Notes: generated from the letters alone by a model not told the origin. DNA of 64,000 nt from Perca fluviatilis (GCF_010015445.1 NC_053132.1:32824501-32888500); one strand, 5' to 3'. Positions 21,498-33,332 are shown, numbered from the stretch's first letter. A program made the numbers and translations.

Positions 21498-22096
21498 TTA
21501 ACCGATGAGCTCGGTCAGATTTTTTGATATGAGAGCGGCTCCGTCCCATGTGGGATGAATGCCGTCTCTCCTAATCAGACCAGGCTTTCCCCAGAACGCC
21601 CCCCAGTTATTCACATAGCCCACATCATTAGCTGGGCACCACCCCGACAACCAGCGGTGGAAGGATGACGTACGGCTGTACATTTCATCATTGGTCAGGT
21701 TTGGCAGGGGTCCAGAGAAAACTACTGAGTCCGACATTGTCTTTGCATATGCACAATGTGACTCAACATTAATTTGACCGCAGCCGCTGGGGCCTCTGGC
21801 TTCACATGTCGCAGTATAGAGCTCCCAATAACCAGAATTGGCTTCTCAGCGGGTGTATCACTGAGTAGGGAGTAAGTGTTAGAGAGGCGAAGATGCTCCG
21901 GTTTAGAGCGACCGTTATCATGTGCACTCCCTGGTTTAGATCTAACGCTACGCTTCCCTCGGACAGTCACCCACTCGCCCGGCTGCTCGGGGTCTGCCGG
22001 GGGACAGCTAGCAGAAGCTACAGAAGCTACAGTATGTTGGCCCGCATTAACTACATGGTGCTGGCTAGCTACGGAAGCATACGATTCTGATTCCAT
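21498..22096 (-). pseudogene. L2 LINE ORF1 with SGNH/GDSL esterase-like domain
   Basis: The first frame (22096-21722) reads to PILVIGSSILRHVKPEAPAA, containing the GxSxx nucleophile block of SGNH hydrolases as found in L2 ORF1. The second frame resumes NVESHCAYAKTMSDSVVFSG, continues GPLPNLTNDEMYSRTSSFHR and ends with the catalytic RRDGIHPTWDGA (D-x-x-H) block. The GGND oxyanion segment normally lying between is absent: an internal deletion of roughly 150 bp with a frame change joins the halves near 21760. Basic stretches upstream (TVRGKRSVRSK) may bind RNA. ORF1 is therefore inactive. Confidence 0.8.
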
Positions 22097-23440
22097 GGTG
22101 CGGAGCCGAGCCTCAAACTCACTAAGCCTTGCCTCCAGAGCAGCGAATATACTACATTTATTACATGTATCATTATCACTAAAGGAGGCAGAGGAAGCTA
22201 AACATTTGACACACAGAGCAAGAAAGAGCAGGAGAGGGAGAGGAATTAGCCATTGCTAATGGCTAAGCTAAAGTAGCTAACAGCGTTTTAACAATTGTAA
22301 GATCAGCGAGGCAGTCGCTGTAAGAGAAGCTAAGTATTTATAAGTGCTTGAGTAGAACAATTGTAATTCAAATGCAATCCAGGCAAATAGCCGCTAATTT
22401 AAACAATAAAGCAGAGTTGAGTAAGTTTTTGCTGGAGCAGCAAACATAGACAGTATAGCGTTTTTAACACGGGAACACCGGAAGTGACACAATACGCTTA
22501 CCTTACACGTCAGCCGTGTACTACATCTGTCAGTTTTTTATTCTAAACATTAAAATTCACATGCACGTTATCTGTTGCATATCGTATCCTGGCAGCCCCC
22601 ACTACTAAAACATGGGTTCCTGTGCACAGGTGAAAATAACGGTATGTCATCATAATTAAACTAAATAACTAAATCACTACCAGTGGAAATTTGTATTTAC
22701 AGTGGGAAGAGAGCAGAGCACGCTGGTACAGAGCGCCTCTACACACAAGCACATGCATACACACTTGCTTTGCACACATACACACACTGCAGCAGGGTAG
22801 TTGAGGCAACAGTGTAAGTGATGAAGCAGCAGAACCACGTTGGCGTCGATAAGGAGCCGTCCTGACATTTAAGAAAGCACTCTTCCTCTCGTGCTGCAAC
22901 ATTGGGACTTCCTGATGGACACAGTGGACGAGGTAGAATTAAAAAGGTAACGGTGCTGGCAGTGGGCTGGCTGGCATGGCTCGAGGGCTGCCCACTGCTA
23001 TCAAGGCCTTAAAAACAACGGCGGCAGCGGCAAGCGATGCTATGTGAAAGCAACTTCTGATTGCTGTCATGTTGATACAGGGATATGCAGCAGAAGATAT
23101 GACATGTTAAAACCATTTAACCTACCTATGTTACTGTATAAAACTGATCCGCACACAAGGACACATATGCAGGTTAACATGCTGACATAATTTGATGTGC
23201 TAAGAACCAGAAAAAAAGTACAGAACCACACAAACACTGAGTGAAGCAGCTCATAGCCATCCCAAATCAAGAGCTAAAAGAGGATGTCCGTTAATACAGA
23301 ATCCTGGATTCAATCTTAATACCATGACACAACCATGCCTCCACTAAAGCTCCAAGGCACACTCCATTTATCAGATAGAAGATGCTATTTTCATTAAAGT
23401 CATATTATCGCATACATTCACACACAAAAAGGCATTAACA

Positions 23441-23441
<1 letters not shown>

Positions 23442-23498
<57 letters not shown>
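23442..23498 (+). repeat. (CA)n microsatellite
   Basis: Uninterrupted CA dinucleotides. Confidence 0.95.
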
Positions 23499-23499
<1 letters not shown>

Positions 23500-23620
23500 T
23501 CAATAGAGAGCAATGGTTTCCATATTAAAGTGGAAGCGAATGTTGCATGTAGCTTATTGGTATCAGAGAAGTAGGAAAAAGCAATATTGGCACCTAAATG
23601 ACATGCGGGCAAGTTTTTTT

Positions 23621-23626
<6 letters not shown>

Positions 23627-23678
<52 letters not shown>
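23627..23678 (+). repeat. (CA)n microsatellite
   Basis: Uninterrupted CA dinucleotides. Confidence 0.95.
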
Positions 23679-23680
<2 letters not shown>

Positions 23681-23768
23681 TCCCAAAAGACAGGAGCTGC
23701 ATTCACACCAAATCAGGGTTAAGTGGATATGACATATGGGGAGATGAAGAACATGCTTTCTTATTTGT

Positions 23769-23794
23769 GAGTGTGTGTGTGTGTGTGTGTGTGT
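23769..23794 (+). repeat. (GT)n microsatellite
   Basis: GT dinucleotides, the opposite orientation to the CA array 90 bp upstream. Confidence 0.9.
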
Positions 23795-24395
23795 CAAAGT
23801 GTTCTTAACATTCAGCCTTCTTATGTTTTTCTGTGATATCAGTTGTGGAATAATACCATAGGCAAAATTGCTTCTGTAGGAAGCTATATATGAAGTTTAA
23901 GGCAACAAATGTGAGTCAATTCACTAATAACTGGCAACTCTGCATCTGCAGCCAAATCCCATACGGGTCTTCATATGTAAAGTGCTTTCCACTGAGCAGA
24001 AACTATTCCCGTCTGCCCTCCTCGCACATGCACACCCACACACATAAGCACACACACGCACATATTATGCGCACAGCCACATACACATATCTAGATGGCC
24101 AAGAGGGATGAGGGAGGGAGAGAGAGACACAGGGAAAAGCTGACTTAAACATTTTTCTCCATTTCACAAAAGTAGCCGTGCTGTTGTCAACATGATGAAT
24201 GAGAGAATAAAAAGAGAGAGAGACATAGAAGAAAAGGAGAGAGAGGGAGGTTGGAGAGGAACAAGTTTTAGTAGAAGGGGGAAAGTGGAAGTGTCCGACC
24301 TGAAGATGTGACAGCAGCTGTTGAACATTTTCATTGTAATAGTGTTTTAAGTAATTGCAAATGTTACTACTGTGATGGCATCTAAATTATAATGC

Positions 24396-24398
<3 letters not shown>

Positions 24399-24470
<72 letters not shown>
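24399..24470 (+). repeat. (GT)n microsatellite, 72 bp
   Basis: 36 uninterrupted GT units, facing the CA array at 24570 across about 100 bp. Confidence 0.95.
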
Positions 24471-24471
<1 letters not shown>

Positions 24472-24569
24472 GTGATGTAATGACAGTGCTTGCACTCATT
24501 TAATGATTAGATGGTCAGCACATTTGTAAGTGTGTGTGCATGCTTGTATGCATAAAGGCACACGACTAC

Positions 24570-24586
24570 GCACACACACCACACAC

Positions 24587-24655
<69 letters not shown>
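24570..24655 (+). repeat. (CA)n microsatellite, 86 bp
   Basis: CA repeats with CC and GC interruptions at the left edge, pure afterwards. It is the reverse complement of the array at 24399-24470. Confidence 0.95.
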
Positions 24656-24658
<3 letters not shown>

Positions 24659-26633
24659 TTATGACCCCATCCTGCTGCTGGTCATTAAACAGGTGAGAAC
24701 TGACTCTAACAAGCAGCCTCAGCATGTTACTGGACTGAAAAGCTGCATGTTCGGCATACAGGTTGGAGTGAGTTTGAGTGTGTGTTAGTGCATAATGAAC
24801 TAAAAATGTAATGCCCTAAAGACCACATGCTGTCAAATGGCTGATGACTTGATTTTATGTATTGAGGTGTTTATTTATTGTAGTCTCATATTTGGGGGAA
24901 AAAACATCTTAATTGTGTATTACAATATCAAAATAACAAACAAAAAAACACAGTAGCTTACAGTGTATTTTAAATACCTGTGGTATAGTTTCACAAAGAA
25001 AAACATCCAAGACTTCAATGAAGTGCATCCTATTGTTTTTCTTCCAATTTGTAAATGTCCAGTGCTGCAAATGACCTGATCCCATGTGGAACATTTGCCT
25101 TTTAATCCTAATACTAAATCTCTGGATTAAATTAGAGAAGAATAAATCATCACCACTTCCCTGTTAAACCTTGACCTGCTGTGCTCTTACTGTAGCCCTT
25201 CAACCCCTAGCTGTGTGCACGCACAGTTTTGCTATGAAAGGCATGATGACACTGGAGTATGTGGGTGGGTCCAGTGGTTTTATTTTCACATTAGTGGTTT
25301 GGATGAACGGGATAAACCGGGGATTTGTTAAAAAAAACTTGTGTGACGCTGCCATACTGGACTACATTCCAGTGATGTCACAGCATCCCAATAGCTGTGC
25401 TATTAACTTGTTTACTAAAATGTTAAAACAATAAAAAAAAATGGGTGTAAAAAAATCTGATTGTTTTTTCCTGCTATTTATTACTTATACTAGGAATCCT
25501 AAAAAGCACACTCAAAGCTACTGATGTATTCAAGCTGAAGTCAAATGACAATTACGAAAGAAAAATGAAATTTTGCAACTCTGAGAATTGAATGTGTCTA
25601 ACACTTTGTGAAAGCCATGGTTTTCTGTAGATCACCAACCAACAAGGAAAGACTCAGAGACAGGATGCTCATAGCCAGAGTAAACATCAAGCTGCAAACG
25701 TCCGAAGCAGAAGGCAGTCTGCAGTCATTTCACTCAGCAGTACCAGAAACAACAAGAATAAACTGCTGTGACATGTTTCAGCGTTTTTCAACAATTTTGC
25801 AACTGTGACACCCTTCAACATGTAAGAGAGCAGTGCAATGAAAGAGCGAAAAAGATAAAGAGAAGAAAGTTAAATACTGTATCTGGTACCATCTGCTGGT
25901 CAGAGTCAGAGGAGATGAAACACCAACACATCTACACGCTGCCATCTATTCTTTTTCCTTTAACGCCTGTAAAGTCAAGAGAGACGATATATAACTGAAC
26001 GGAAACAAACCAGTCACAAAGATATGATATGGAGTGTTGAAAAACAGCACTGAGCTTTTCTGACTGTGCCGTTGAAGGTGTAGAGGGTTCTCCAGCCTAT
26101 TATATCCAGTGAAACAACATGAATATTCAATGTGAAATGCCTATCTTCTCCGGATGGCCCAGAGGACTCGCTGGCTGATTGTGATCCATGGTAGCTGACA
26201 ATCGGCCCATTGCAGAGGGCCATAACCTGGTGCTTGTGTGCTGATGACAGTGTGAGGCAGCGGCCTCAAACGGAGCAGTAATTGGACATTACTCCTGCGG
26301 AGAGAGGCTAAAAGCATCTCTGCCACTCTTTGTGCTGACATCCCTCTTTTACTCTCATCACACTCTTCTCCATTTCCCTTCGCTCTGGCCAGCGCGCCTT
26401 TAATTGTAATGGCCTTTTTGGGAGTGTTAAAAGCAGCTGAGAGACACTGGACATCACTTTAACAAATACAAAGAGAACCTTTGTCATTTACACTCCTGAG
26501 CTCTCTCAGCCTCTCTGTGTGTTTGTGTCTTTGCAAAAAAAGCCAGTTAATCCACACTGATCACAGTTAAAAAAATAAGCCTCTTCACCCTTTTGTGCCG
26601 GTGAGAATATGCACATACATCACATCTGGGACT

Positions 26634-26738
26634 GTGTATGTGTGTGTGTGTGTATGAGTGTGTGTGTGTGTGTGTGTGTGTGCGTGTGTGTGTGTGTGTG
26701 TGTGTACGTGGTGTGTGTATGAGAGTGAGTGAGTGTGT
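26634..26738 (+). repeat. Interrupted (GT)n microsatellite
   Basis: GT repeats broken by ATGAG, GC, ACGTG and GAGA steps. Confidence 0.9.
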
Positions 26739-27394
26739 CGGTTAAATCATCATGACAGAGATATTTCCTCTTTAGCCCCAAATGCCAGTGTTTATCTGTG
26801 TTAATAATGTAAGGGGGGCTTTAACAACTCGCTTGTTGTTTTGTGCTAGCACCACTAAGGCCAAGCTTTAATTTTTAATGAGGAGGGAACAAACTCTTAC
26901 AGCTTCACTAACATTAACAAATGACTACGGGGTCGAATTCCACTAATCAGCACGGATCTATCAGCCCAGAGCAATCAGTGTCACAGGTACAGTACACTTT
27001 GGATAAGCTTCTCTGTCTAGAGATCAGCCAATACTCATCGTGCTGAATGTCTCTATGGTGTAGGAGTGAGGTTAATTTCAGTAGAGGAACAACAAGAGCT
27101 TCCATTAACCGCTGTGTAGCAGAAGACCCTCAACCTAATTGTATAATTTTGAGAGGACAAGTTTCATAAAGTTTTCCAGGGTGATAGAGAAGTACTCATG
27201 TTTAGGAAACTTACCACAGAGCAGAAGGTTTTAGATCTTTTTTTTTTATCATTTGAGGAGGATAAGGAAACGATTACCCTTTTTTAGTCAGTGACTATTT
27301 AACCTGTGAATTAACCTTTGGTTCTTGAACATTCATGTAGGATACAGTGACAGTTTCTGAAGCTGCTGATTGCTGATTTCAGTCAACATTTAAA

Positions 27395-27805
27395 GTGATG
27401 GTTCGGAGTAATTCACCCTAGGGTCCTTTGCACCATGACCTCGAGCCAAACACCCCCCCAGAAGCTTTTTTCACCTGGGTCTAACATTGGGAGAGTTAGC
27501 TAGAGTAGCGTTATCAGCTGAATAGCTTAGCGCAGGGGCTAATGGACCCACGTTTGTATCTTGTAAGTTACCCCACCAAAGGTCTACACTAGTACAAATA
27601 GGTTATGCTCTCATAAAACGATGGATTGGAAAGTTTGTAAGTACACCAGAAGTTTATGAACACTTGCCTGCTCTCTTCTGCTCTCTGCTGCTACTGCTGC
27701 CTGCAGTTAGACGAGTGCTTAGGGCCGTCTATAAATTACTACACCGAAAAGAGTTACAACAAAAATATTTGTTCCAACTAGAGTCGGAAACATAACGGCA
27801 CTTTT
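27395..27805 (+). mobile_element. MITE-like teleost repeat, one end seen
   Basis: It starts at TTAA followed by AGTGATGGTTCGGAGTAATT and continues through CACCATGACCTCGAGCCAAA and ACATTGGGAGAGTTAGCTAG, which I remember as a frequent fish repeat with TTAA-type insertion. The expected inverted right end (CCGAACCATCACT) is not present, so it is truncated near 27800, where DIRS-associated sequence may begin. Confidence 0.45.
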
Positions 27806-27809
27806 AAGG

Positions 27810-28320
27810 GCCACACAGTTCCCTTAAAAAGCAGTTTTCCCTCTCAGTCAGTCCGCCTTTGTCCCTCATGAACATCTTGCGGCCACTGAAACACACGTTT
27901 CTCCTCACACACACGCATACAGGCTCGCCGCCACGCGTAGTACGCGGTCGGAGCCAGCCACACTGTGTCAGAATTAACAGACTCAAACAGCCACTCAGAG
28001 CGCGTGTTCATAGCCTACTCAGTTTTTCTCCACCTCCCAGCTGATTACACAAAATGGTGAGAGTGCTGATTGAAAGGTTTGTGAGAATCAAACTACCGCT
28101 TTTCACAGCAGCGGGAGGGCACGATACTCACTGCTATGTAAACAGCTGACACATTGTAAACAACCCCCCCCCCCGGCCGTCTGAACGGACGAGGAGAGCT
28201 CGGGTACGCCCTACCATGAGCTGTGATGACCGGGCACTCGCTTCTCACAGCGCAGGAAGGGCTCAGCACTCTCTGTTGCTATGGCAACAGACAACACACG
28301 GCTGTGCGTGCGCTCCCTCT
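27810..28320. other. Unassigned; possibly 5' part of the DIRS element
   Basis: Contains a C-run (28145-28157) and GC-rich stretches, but no readable domain. Its position just upstream of the RT start suggests a degraded 5' portion of the DIRS copy. Confidence 0.3.
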
Positions 28321-28334
28321 GGAGAAAGGCATAC

Positions 28335-28640
28335 AAACGGCTATATGCTTCAATTCGCCAGCCCTGCCCGGTTCTTACCGGCGTGGTAAAACCTATCATG
28401 CTATCTCGAGGTCAGATAACGGCTCTGACTCCTTACACACATGTGGTGCCATAGGTGGAGCCCGGTCACTCCCACACTGTGTAAACTGAGCTAAACTGTC
28501 AGCGCTAAGACTGGACGCGCTAAACTCTCTGCTGTCACGCATCAAGCCTCACACAACAGTGTCGGCACTGTCAGTGATGCGTCTGCTGGGCATGATATCT
28601 GCGAGTCACGTGGTGGTTCCTCTGGGTCCTCCACATGAGG
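28335..28640 (+). pseudogene. DIRS reverse transcriptase scraps
   Basis: Near 28338 one frame reads GYMLQFASPARF, matching the GYxxQFAxxPPRF opening of DIRS RT, and a second frame continues TGVVKPIM. Further on, LSALRLDALNSLLSRIKPHT and VMRLLGMISASHVVVPLGPP match the segment just before RNase H. The catalytic core between them is missing, so reverse transcription from this copy is impossible. Confidence 0.65.
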
Positions 28641-28762
28641 AGAACTCAGAGACGGTTTGGTCGCCTACACCTCGACCCAACACGGCACAAGAGACGCTTG
28701 CTTCCGTCATCCCTCCCTCTTTATAGTCGGACCTGGCCTATTGGAGAACCCCCCGGACCCTG

Positions 28763-29080
28763 TTGGCCGGGGTTCCTCTAGGGAGAGTGACGTCACACAT
28801 AACAGTGTACACAGACGCGTCTCTCATCGGCTGGGGGAGGGGCATGTGCGAACCGCAGGTGGTGGGAGGGAGATGGCCAGATTCTCCACTTCAACACATA
28901 AATTGCCTGGAGCTGTCCACAGTGTTGAAAGTGTTGAAACACTTCGCTCAAGTGGTGACAGGGAGACAAGTAGTGGTAAGGACAGACAGCATGACAGCAG
29001 TGGCGTCCATCAACCGTCAAGATCGTACATCAGCTCAGCTGTTAGAAATAGCCAGGAGCCTACTGCTGTGGGCACACAGA
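28763..29080 (+). pseudogene. DIRS RNase H domain
   Basis: Plus frame: HITVYTDASLIGWG (first catalytic Asp), HINCLELSTVLKVLKHFAQ (catalytic Glu), VVVRTDSMTAVASINRQ (third Asp), then LLEIARSLLLWAHRHLLSRR and AVYIPVQLLAG. Spacing and motif order match DIRS RNase H, which removes RNA from the RNA-DNA hybrid. The His-Asp region following VYIP is partly decayed, and the frame continues without sense beyond about 29160. Confidence 0.85.
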
Positions 29081-29324
29081 CACCTGCTCTCACGCAGAGC
29101 AGTGTACATTCCGGTTCAACTACTGGCGGGGTCCCCATGGCAACTGCCGTGGTACAGGGACGCGCTGTCGCAGCTGGACAGTGCGATATCCCACCCCTCT
29201 GTAATAAGCCAGCTGGAACGCTTGGAGAGGCTAGGTTTGCCCCCTGCCTGCTGGACGATGGTCCGCTCCCAGCGCCAGTGTGTAGAGAAAGGGTCAGAAC
29301 CCACATTGTGTCCTCTGCCCCTCG

Positions 29325-29865
29325 TGTTAACCAAACATTGGTGGATAATGATTTGGCTCCGTCTACAGTTAAAGCCTATGTGGCGCCTTTTCGTTCTGCC
29401 ATGAAGACTATGGGGAGAGGTCGTTTTTTGCGCACCCCCTGGTGAAGCGTATTTTGAAGGGGGTCAGACGACAGAAGCCTGCTGTGCGCTCTCTCACACT
29501 TCAATGGGATTTAACCCTGGTGCTCCGACCTCTCTATTAGAGGTGACTGGAGCGTGTCTACTTTACAGCCAAATCCTTCATTTACGCCGAAAGCTTTAAC
29601 AAACTCTTTTTGGTCAAGGATGTTTTCCCTTGAGGGTTTCCCCCCCCGCGCCTCATAACAACGGCACGGAGGAGGCGTCTCACCATCTTTGCCCGGTGCG
29701 TGCGTTATCCCGTTTTACTCACGGCGGACATCAGACGTAGGCACAGCTCTCTCACAACAGCGGTTGTCTCATTGGCTGTGTGAAGTTATCATTCAAGCCT
29801 ATAGCTCGGAGGGGGTGGAAGCCCTATCAGCGTCTTTACAAGAGGGGAATGAAAATGTGGACTGA
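29325..29865 (+). pseudogene. DIRS tyrosine recombinase fragments
   Basis: Frame one reads NDLAPSTVKAYVAPFRSAMK (core-binding domain: xLxxSTxKxYxxAxxxF), followed in another frame by HPLVKRILKGVRRQKPAVRS and LTLQWDLTLVLRPL. After a gap, CPVRALSRFTH and then QRLSHWLCEVIIQAYSSEGV represent the catalytic domain. The R-H-R-Y catalytic set cannot be assembled because of frameshifts and loss near 29540-29690. This enzyme would integrate a circular DNA intermediate. Confidence 0.7.
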
Positions 29866-30274
29866 AGTGAATAATTTACTCTTTTCAAGTCTACTGAGTT
29901 TTGTGTTTAATTGAGAATTTTATGTGTTTGATCCCTGGTGTGAAATATTTCTATGCTCTGTATATGTTGAAAACATATGTGTCAGATGTTAAATGCTAAT
30001 GGGACAATGCTGAATGGAATCAATAAAAAAGTTAATTAAAAAAAGAAAAAAATGCTGATGTTGGGAGCAGATCTATAGTCACGCAACTGTGATATACAGC
30101 AACTGCGGACATAAGAAAGGCCTGTGCAGGGCACAAGGGCGCGAAAGAAATCTTCACGACTGCGCATGCGCGAAGGGATAAACCCAATAGCAACAGCTCT
30201 TAGAGGGCTATGCCTATACGCATAGAATCTGGAGTTACAATACGTAACTATCGTTATGTGACATGGCTAATGTT

Positions 30275-30545
30275 AGAATTACAGTTTTTTTTCGATCGCT
30301 AAACGACACTGGTCACAACTGAAGCCACATGTGCAAAACTCTAACTACAGTCTGCACTACCAACAGTCACCTGAGCTAAACAGTTCACATCACCTGCACA
30401 ACTCATCCACAGCAACACAACTCTTAACACACGTCTCAGAACAGGCTCAGTGCAGCCAAATGCTATGCACAATCCTCACTGAGATAACACACACTGAGAC
30501 ACACACACTGTCACTCAGAACACACCGAGAGTAAAAACACCAATA
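30275..30545 (+). mobile_element. Possible mariner-like repeat fragment
   Basis: It starts ACAGTTTTTTTTCGATCGCT and continues as AC-rich sequence. It recalls the end of a fish mariner family but no inverted partner or TA duplication was established. It directly follows the DIRS end. Confidence 0.3.
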
Positions 30546-30663
30546 CAGAAATTACAAACTTTCTCATCTTTACAGTTTGAACAATTTGAGTGACATCACA
30601 TTTTCTTTCCTTTTTTATTGTATACAAATTTTGAGGTAAACAAGAATGAATGAAAATTCTCAG

Positions 30664-30666
<3 letters not shown>

Positions 30667-30747
<81 letters not shown>
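30667..30747 (+). repeat. Compound (TA)n-(CA)n microsatellite
   Basis: About 27 TA units (30667-30720) followed directly by about 13 CA units (30721-30747). Confidence 0.95.
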
Positions 30748-32825
30748 GGTATTTTTATTTGTCTGTAGTAATTTATGTAATTACTGGAAATGTTAGGTAA
30801 TATTAATGTTTTTCACGTTTTTTATAGCTGTGTATGTAACTTCACACATCTTACCTGGACATGTTGGTATCTTTCCTCTTTTAACTATTCACTGTTTCTC
30901 TCAAACGGCACAGTGTACAACTGTTTCATTCTTATTTGGTGTTTCTTTATTTCCAAAAAAGGGTTTCGGAGCTTCCCCTATATACAGTATATACAGTATA
31001 TATAATGTATATAGTGTATGTATATATACAGTATGTGTTCACTAACAAGTCTGAAACAAGAAAGCATTTTAATCAGCAGTGTTTGAAATGCACCAGGCTG
31101 AAATCCGTACTGTTTTGAATGTCTGGTTAACACTTCTGACAGCAGTGTGTTAGCATCTGAACAAAGTGCTGTAGATCCCCAGTGTTGTGCAGGCTGTGGT
31201 CACAGTAACAGTCAGGAGAAAGACCTCTATTATATCACAGGTGGACAACAGTCATTTAAAGTTCAATTTTACCAAACATTCTAGGTTGTGTAAATTGGTG
31301 GGAAGTCAGTGAGGGGGCACACCTGCCCCATTGCACCCCCTGCATCTGGTTGTGATGCAATCCTTTGTTGGGTAAAACTGCTCACTAATGGAGAAACGAC
31401 AAATATCGACCCCATATATCAGTACACATCAAACAAAATCTTTTCCAGCTCTTGTACCATATCACCAGCACACATCTCATCATGGAGCTTCAAAGGAGCT
31501 GCAACTCTCTTCAACAATGATCCTCGCACAACTTTCCAATTAGCTGCCATGTCAGTGTGATTGGGCTGCAGAGCCTTGATTGGGCCTGGAGGCCTGTTGA
31601 CGAACACTGATAGAGGCTAAACCAGGCCAAGCTGTAATTGATATTATGAAGAGGGTGGAGGAACTGTGTGTGTTTGTGTGTACTCCATCTTTTAATGTGA
31701 ATTATAAATTCCTGTCACTCCTGTCACTCACTTCCTGTCACATATGTTGATTAAACTGATTTCTGCTATAAAATATTTCAAAAGTGTGCTGTGTGGTGTT
31801 TGCTCTAAGATATTCCAATCATATTTTGTTCTTAAACAAATATAATTAATTAATTAATTAAATTAATCCACAATGCAACTTCCTAATCCTCATCTCTTTT
31901 GTCTGTGCAAAATGTTCTGGTAGGCAAAAATTGTGTACCACAAAATGAACTGAACCCAATCTCAAGCACTCAGTATACAGTACATACCATGGACTCAGAG
32001 AATTTACACAATGGAGTGGTGCAGAGGCTGCAGAGGAACCACATGGACTGTGTATATTTCCACATATCTAAGCTGGTTGTGATTGATCTTTCCTCCTGCT
32101 ATTAGATTGGTATTGATGTGCCAGTAGGACAGATGGCCACACCTACAGCCAGGGTCACGCTTCAGAACCTCAAATTTAATCGAAATAATAATACATTTTT
32201 TATGATCAAGCTGCATGGAGGTTTCAAAGCGAGCGCTGAGTTGCAGGGAGTGTGCAGGGTAACATTAGGACTGAGCGTTTACAGCCAGCGTTTACGAGTC
32301 CACACTAAAGCACACCATGCACGCAGTGGAAACTGGGAAACATAACGGCAAAAACACTTTGCGTTTAAGATCCAAAAGCTACCGCACAAGTTCATCCAAC
32401 ACAAGGCTTGGTCTCAGCCAAACAGTTAAGATTTTAACAGTAGACATTTGAGTATTCAGTTATCTCTGTTTTCAAAATGTCTCTGCATAAACTGCTTCCA
32501 CATCTTATTCATCTACAAAATCATTTTCTCATCCTTCCTCCCTTTCAATAACCTTGAAGCCTTTCTTAATCCATCTTTCTTCTAATCTATAATATAAACA
32601 CAGTGATAGGGAACATGTACAGGCCTGCATTTCGGGGAAAAAAGTATAATATTTCATAGATGCTAGTGCTGAACAATAGACACCAGGGTCTGAACTGTGG
32701 ATGTTTTCACCCCATAGACATGGCAGGTCTGGCAGGGACTTTTCTTCTTTTTATTTTATCATAACAGAGGAAGGAAGATTGAGGAAGGAGCAAGAGGGAT
32801 GGAAGAGAAGAGAAAACAAGAGGGC

Positions 32826-32906
32826 GATAGATAGATAGATGGATAGATGGATAGATGGATAGATAGACAGATGGATAGATGGATAGATGGATAGATAGAT
32901 AGATAG
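32826..32906 (+). repeat. (GATA)n/(GGAT)n tetranucleotide repeat
   Basis: Alternating GATA and GGATA units with one GACA interruption. Confidence 0.9.
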
Positions 32907-33114
32907 TCTGCAGCAGCGTGGCACAGGCAGGCAGAATTAAAGAGGCTTTTTTGTGGCGTTTAATATCCATTCATTGGCTGGACTGCTGACACAGTGAGAG
33001 CACTGCGCTCAGGATTTATAGCCACTTCTAATGGGCATGCCCAGAACCAAAGCACTGCAGTCAGCACATTCTCCCTCTGTGCGCACACAGTCACAAATAC
33101 AGCCCAGTGAACAC

Positions 33115-33121
33115 ACGCACG

Positions 33122-33166
<45 letters not shown>
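33115..33166 (+). repeat. (CA)n microsatellite
   Basis: Begins with CACG variants, then pure CA units. Confidence 0.9.
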
Positions 33167-33168
<2 letters not shown>

Positions 33169-33265
33169 GGGTAGCTGTGCTGTAGATGTCTGAGCAAATG
33201 TACCAGTGAACCTACTGGATGTGGGAACGTACAGATGTGGTCCTGTCGTGTAATTGTATGCAGAA

Positions 33266-33328
33266 CACACACACGCAGACACACACGCACACGCAGACAC
33301 ACACACACACACACACACGCAGACACAC
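33266..33328 (+). repeat. (CA)n with CG interruptions
   Basis: CA repeat interrupted by GCAGA steps. It ends five bases from the donor side of the exon candidate at 33333. Confidence 0.85.
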
Positions 33329-33332
33329 TTAC

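Larger units (their letters stand above)
19180..22500 (-). mobile_element. L2-clade LINE, antisense, split by a piggyBac MITE
   Basis: Reading on the minus strand the order is: ORF1 with a GDSL/SGNH esterase-like domain (22096-21498), AP endonuclease (about 21300-20651), an EN-RT linker (20556-19999) and the first part of reverse transcriptase (19435-19182). An esterase ORF1 plus this endonuclease fits teleost L2/Maui-type LINEs. The RT is cut off before its catalytic YxDD motif; DNA beyond 19180 reads as other repeats. ORF1 has an internal deletion and the second ORF several stops and frameshifts, so it is dead. The 5' limit near 22500 is approximate. Confidence 0.8.
22500..27390. other. Microsatellite-rich DNA without recognised genes
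   Basis: Contains six long CA/GT arrays (listed separately), purine-rich tracts (24105-24260) and a segment at 26000-26480 and 26820-26960 that looks compositionally ordinary, repeat-free and possibly conserved. Open frames here are short or repeat-derived. Confidence 0.5.
28320..30265 (+). mobile_element. DIRS-type tyrosine-recombinase retrotransposon remnant
   Basis: In order on the plus strand: an RT entry motif (about 28340), the RT-RNase H linker (28500-28640), RNase H (28780-29080), a recombinase N-terminal segment (29330-29520), a recombinase C-terminal segment (29690-29860), an AT-rich 3' UTR, and a terminal segment ending ATAGAATCTGGAGTTACAAT then ACGTAACTATCG (30220-30260). RNase H next to a lambda-type tyrosine recombinase, with no DDE integrase and no LTRs, is diagnostic of DIRS elements. 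Most of the RT, and any gag, is deleted, and many frameshifts are present. The inverted partner of the right end was not found. Confidence 0.8.
30550..33330. other. No gene recognised apart from microsatellites
   Basis: Holds a (TA)n-(CA)n compound repeat, palindromic ATATACAGTATATAC repeats (30980-31035), a TTAA run (31843-31862), a GATA/GGAT array and CA arrays. A 62-codon minus frame at 31419-31607 (LKLHDEMCAGDMVQELEKIL) is open but unidentified. Confidence 0.45.

Noticed and set aside
31419..31607. 62-codon minus frame containing LKLHDEMCAGDMVQELEKIL
   Set aside because: It reads like protein but no family is recognised and no splice signals were convincing. A database search would decide.
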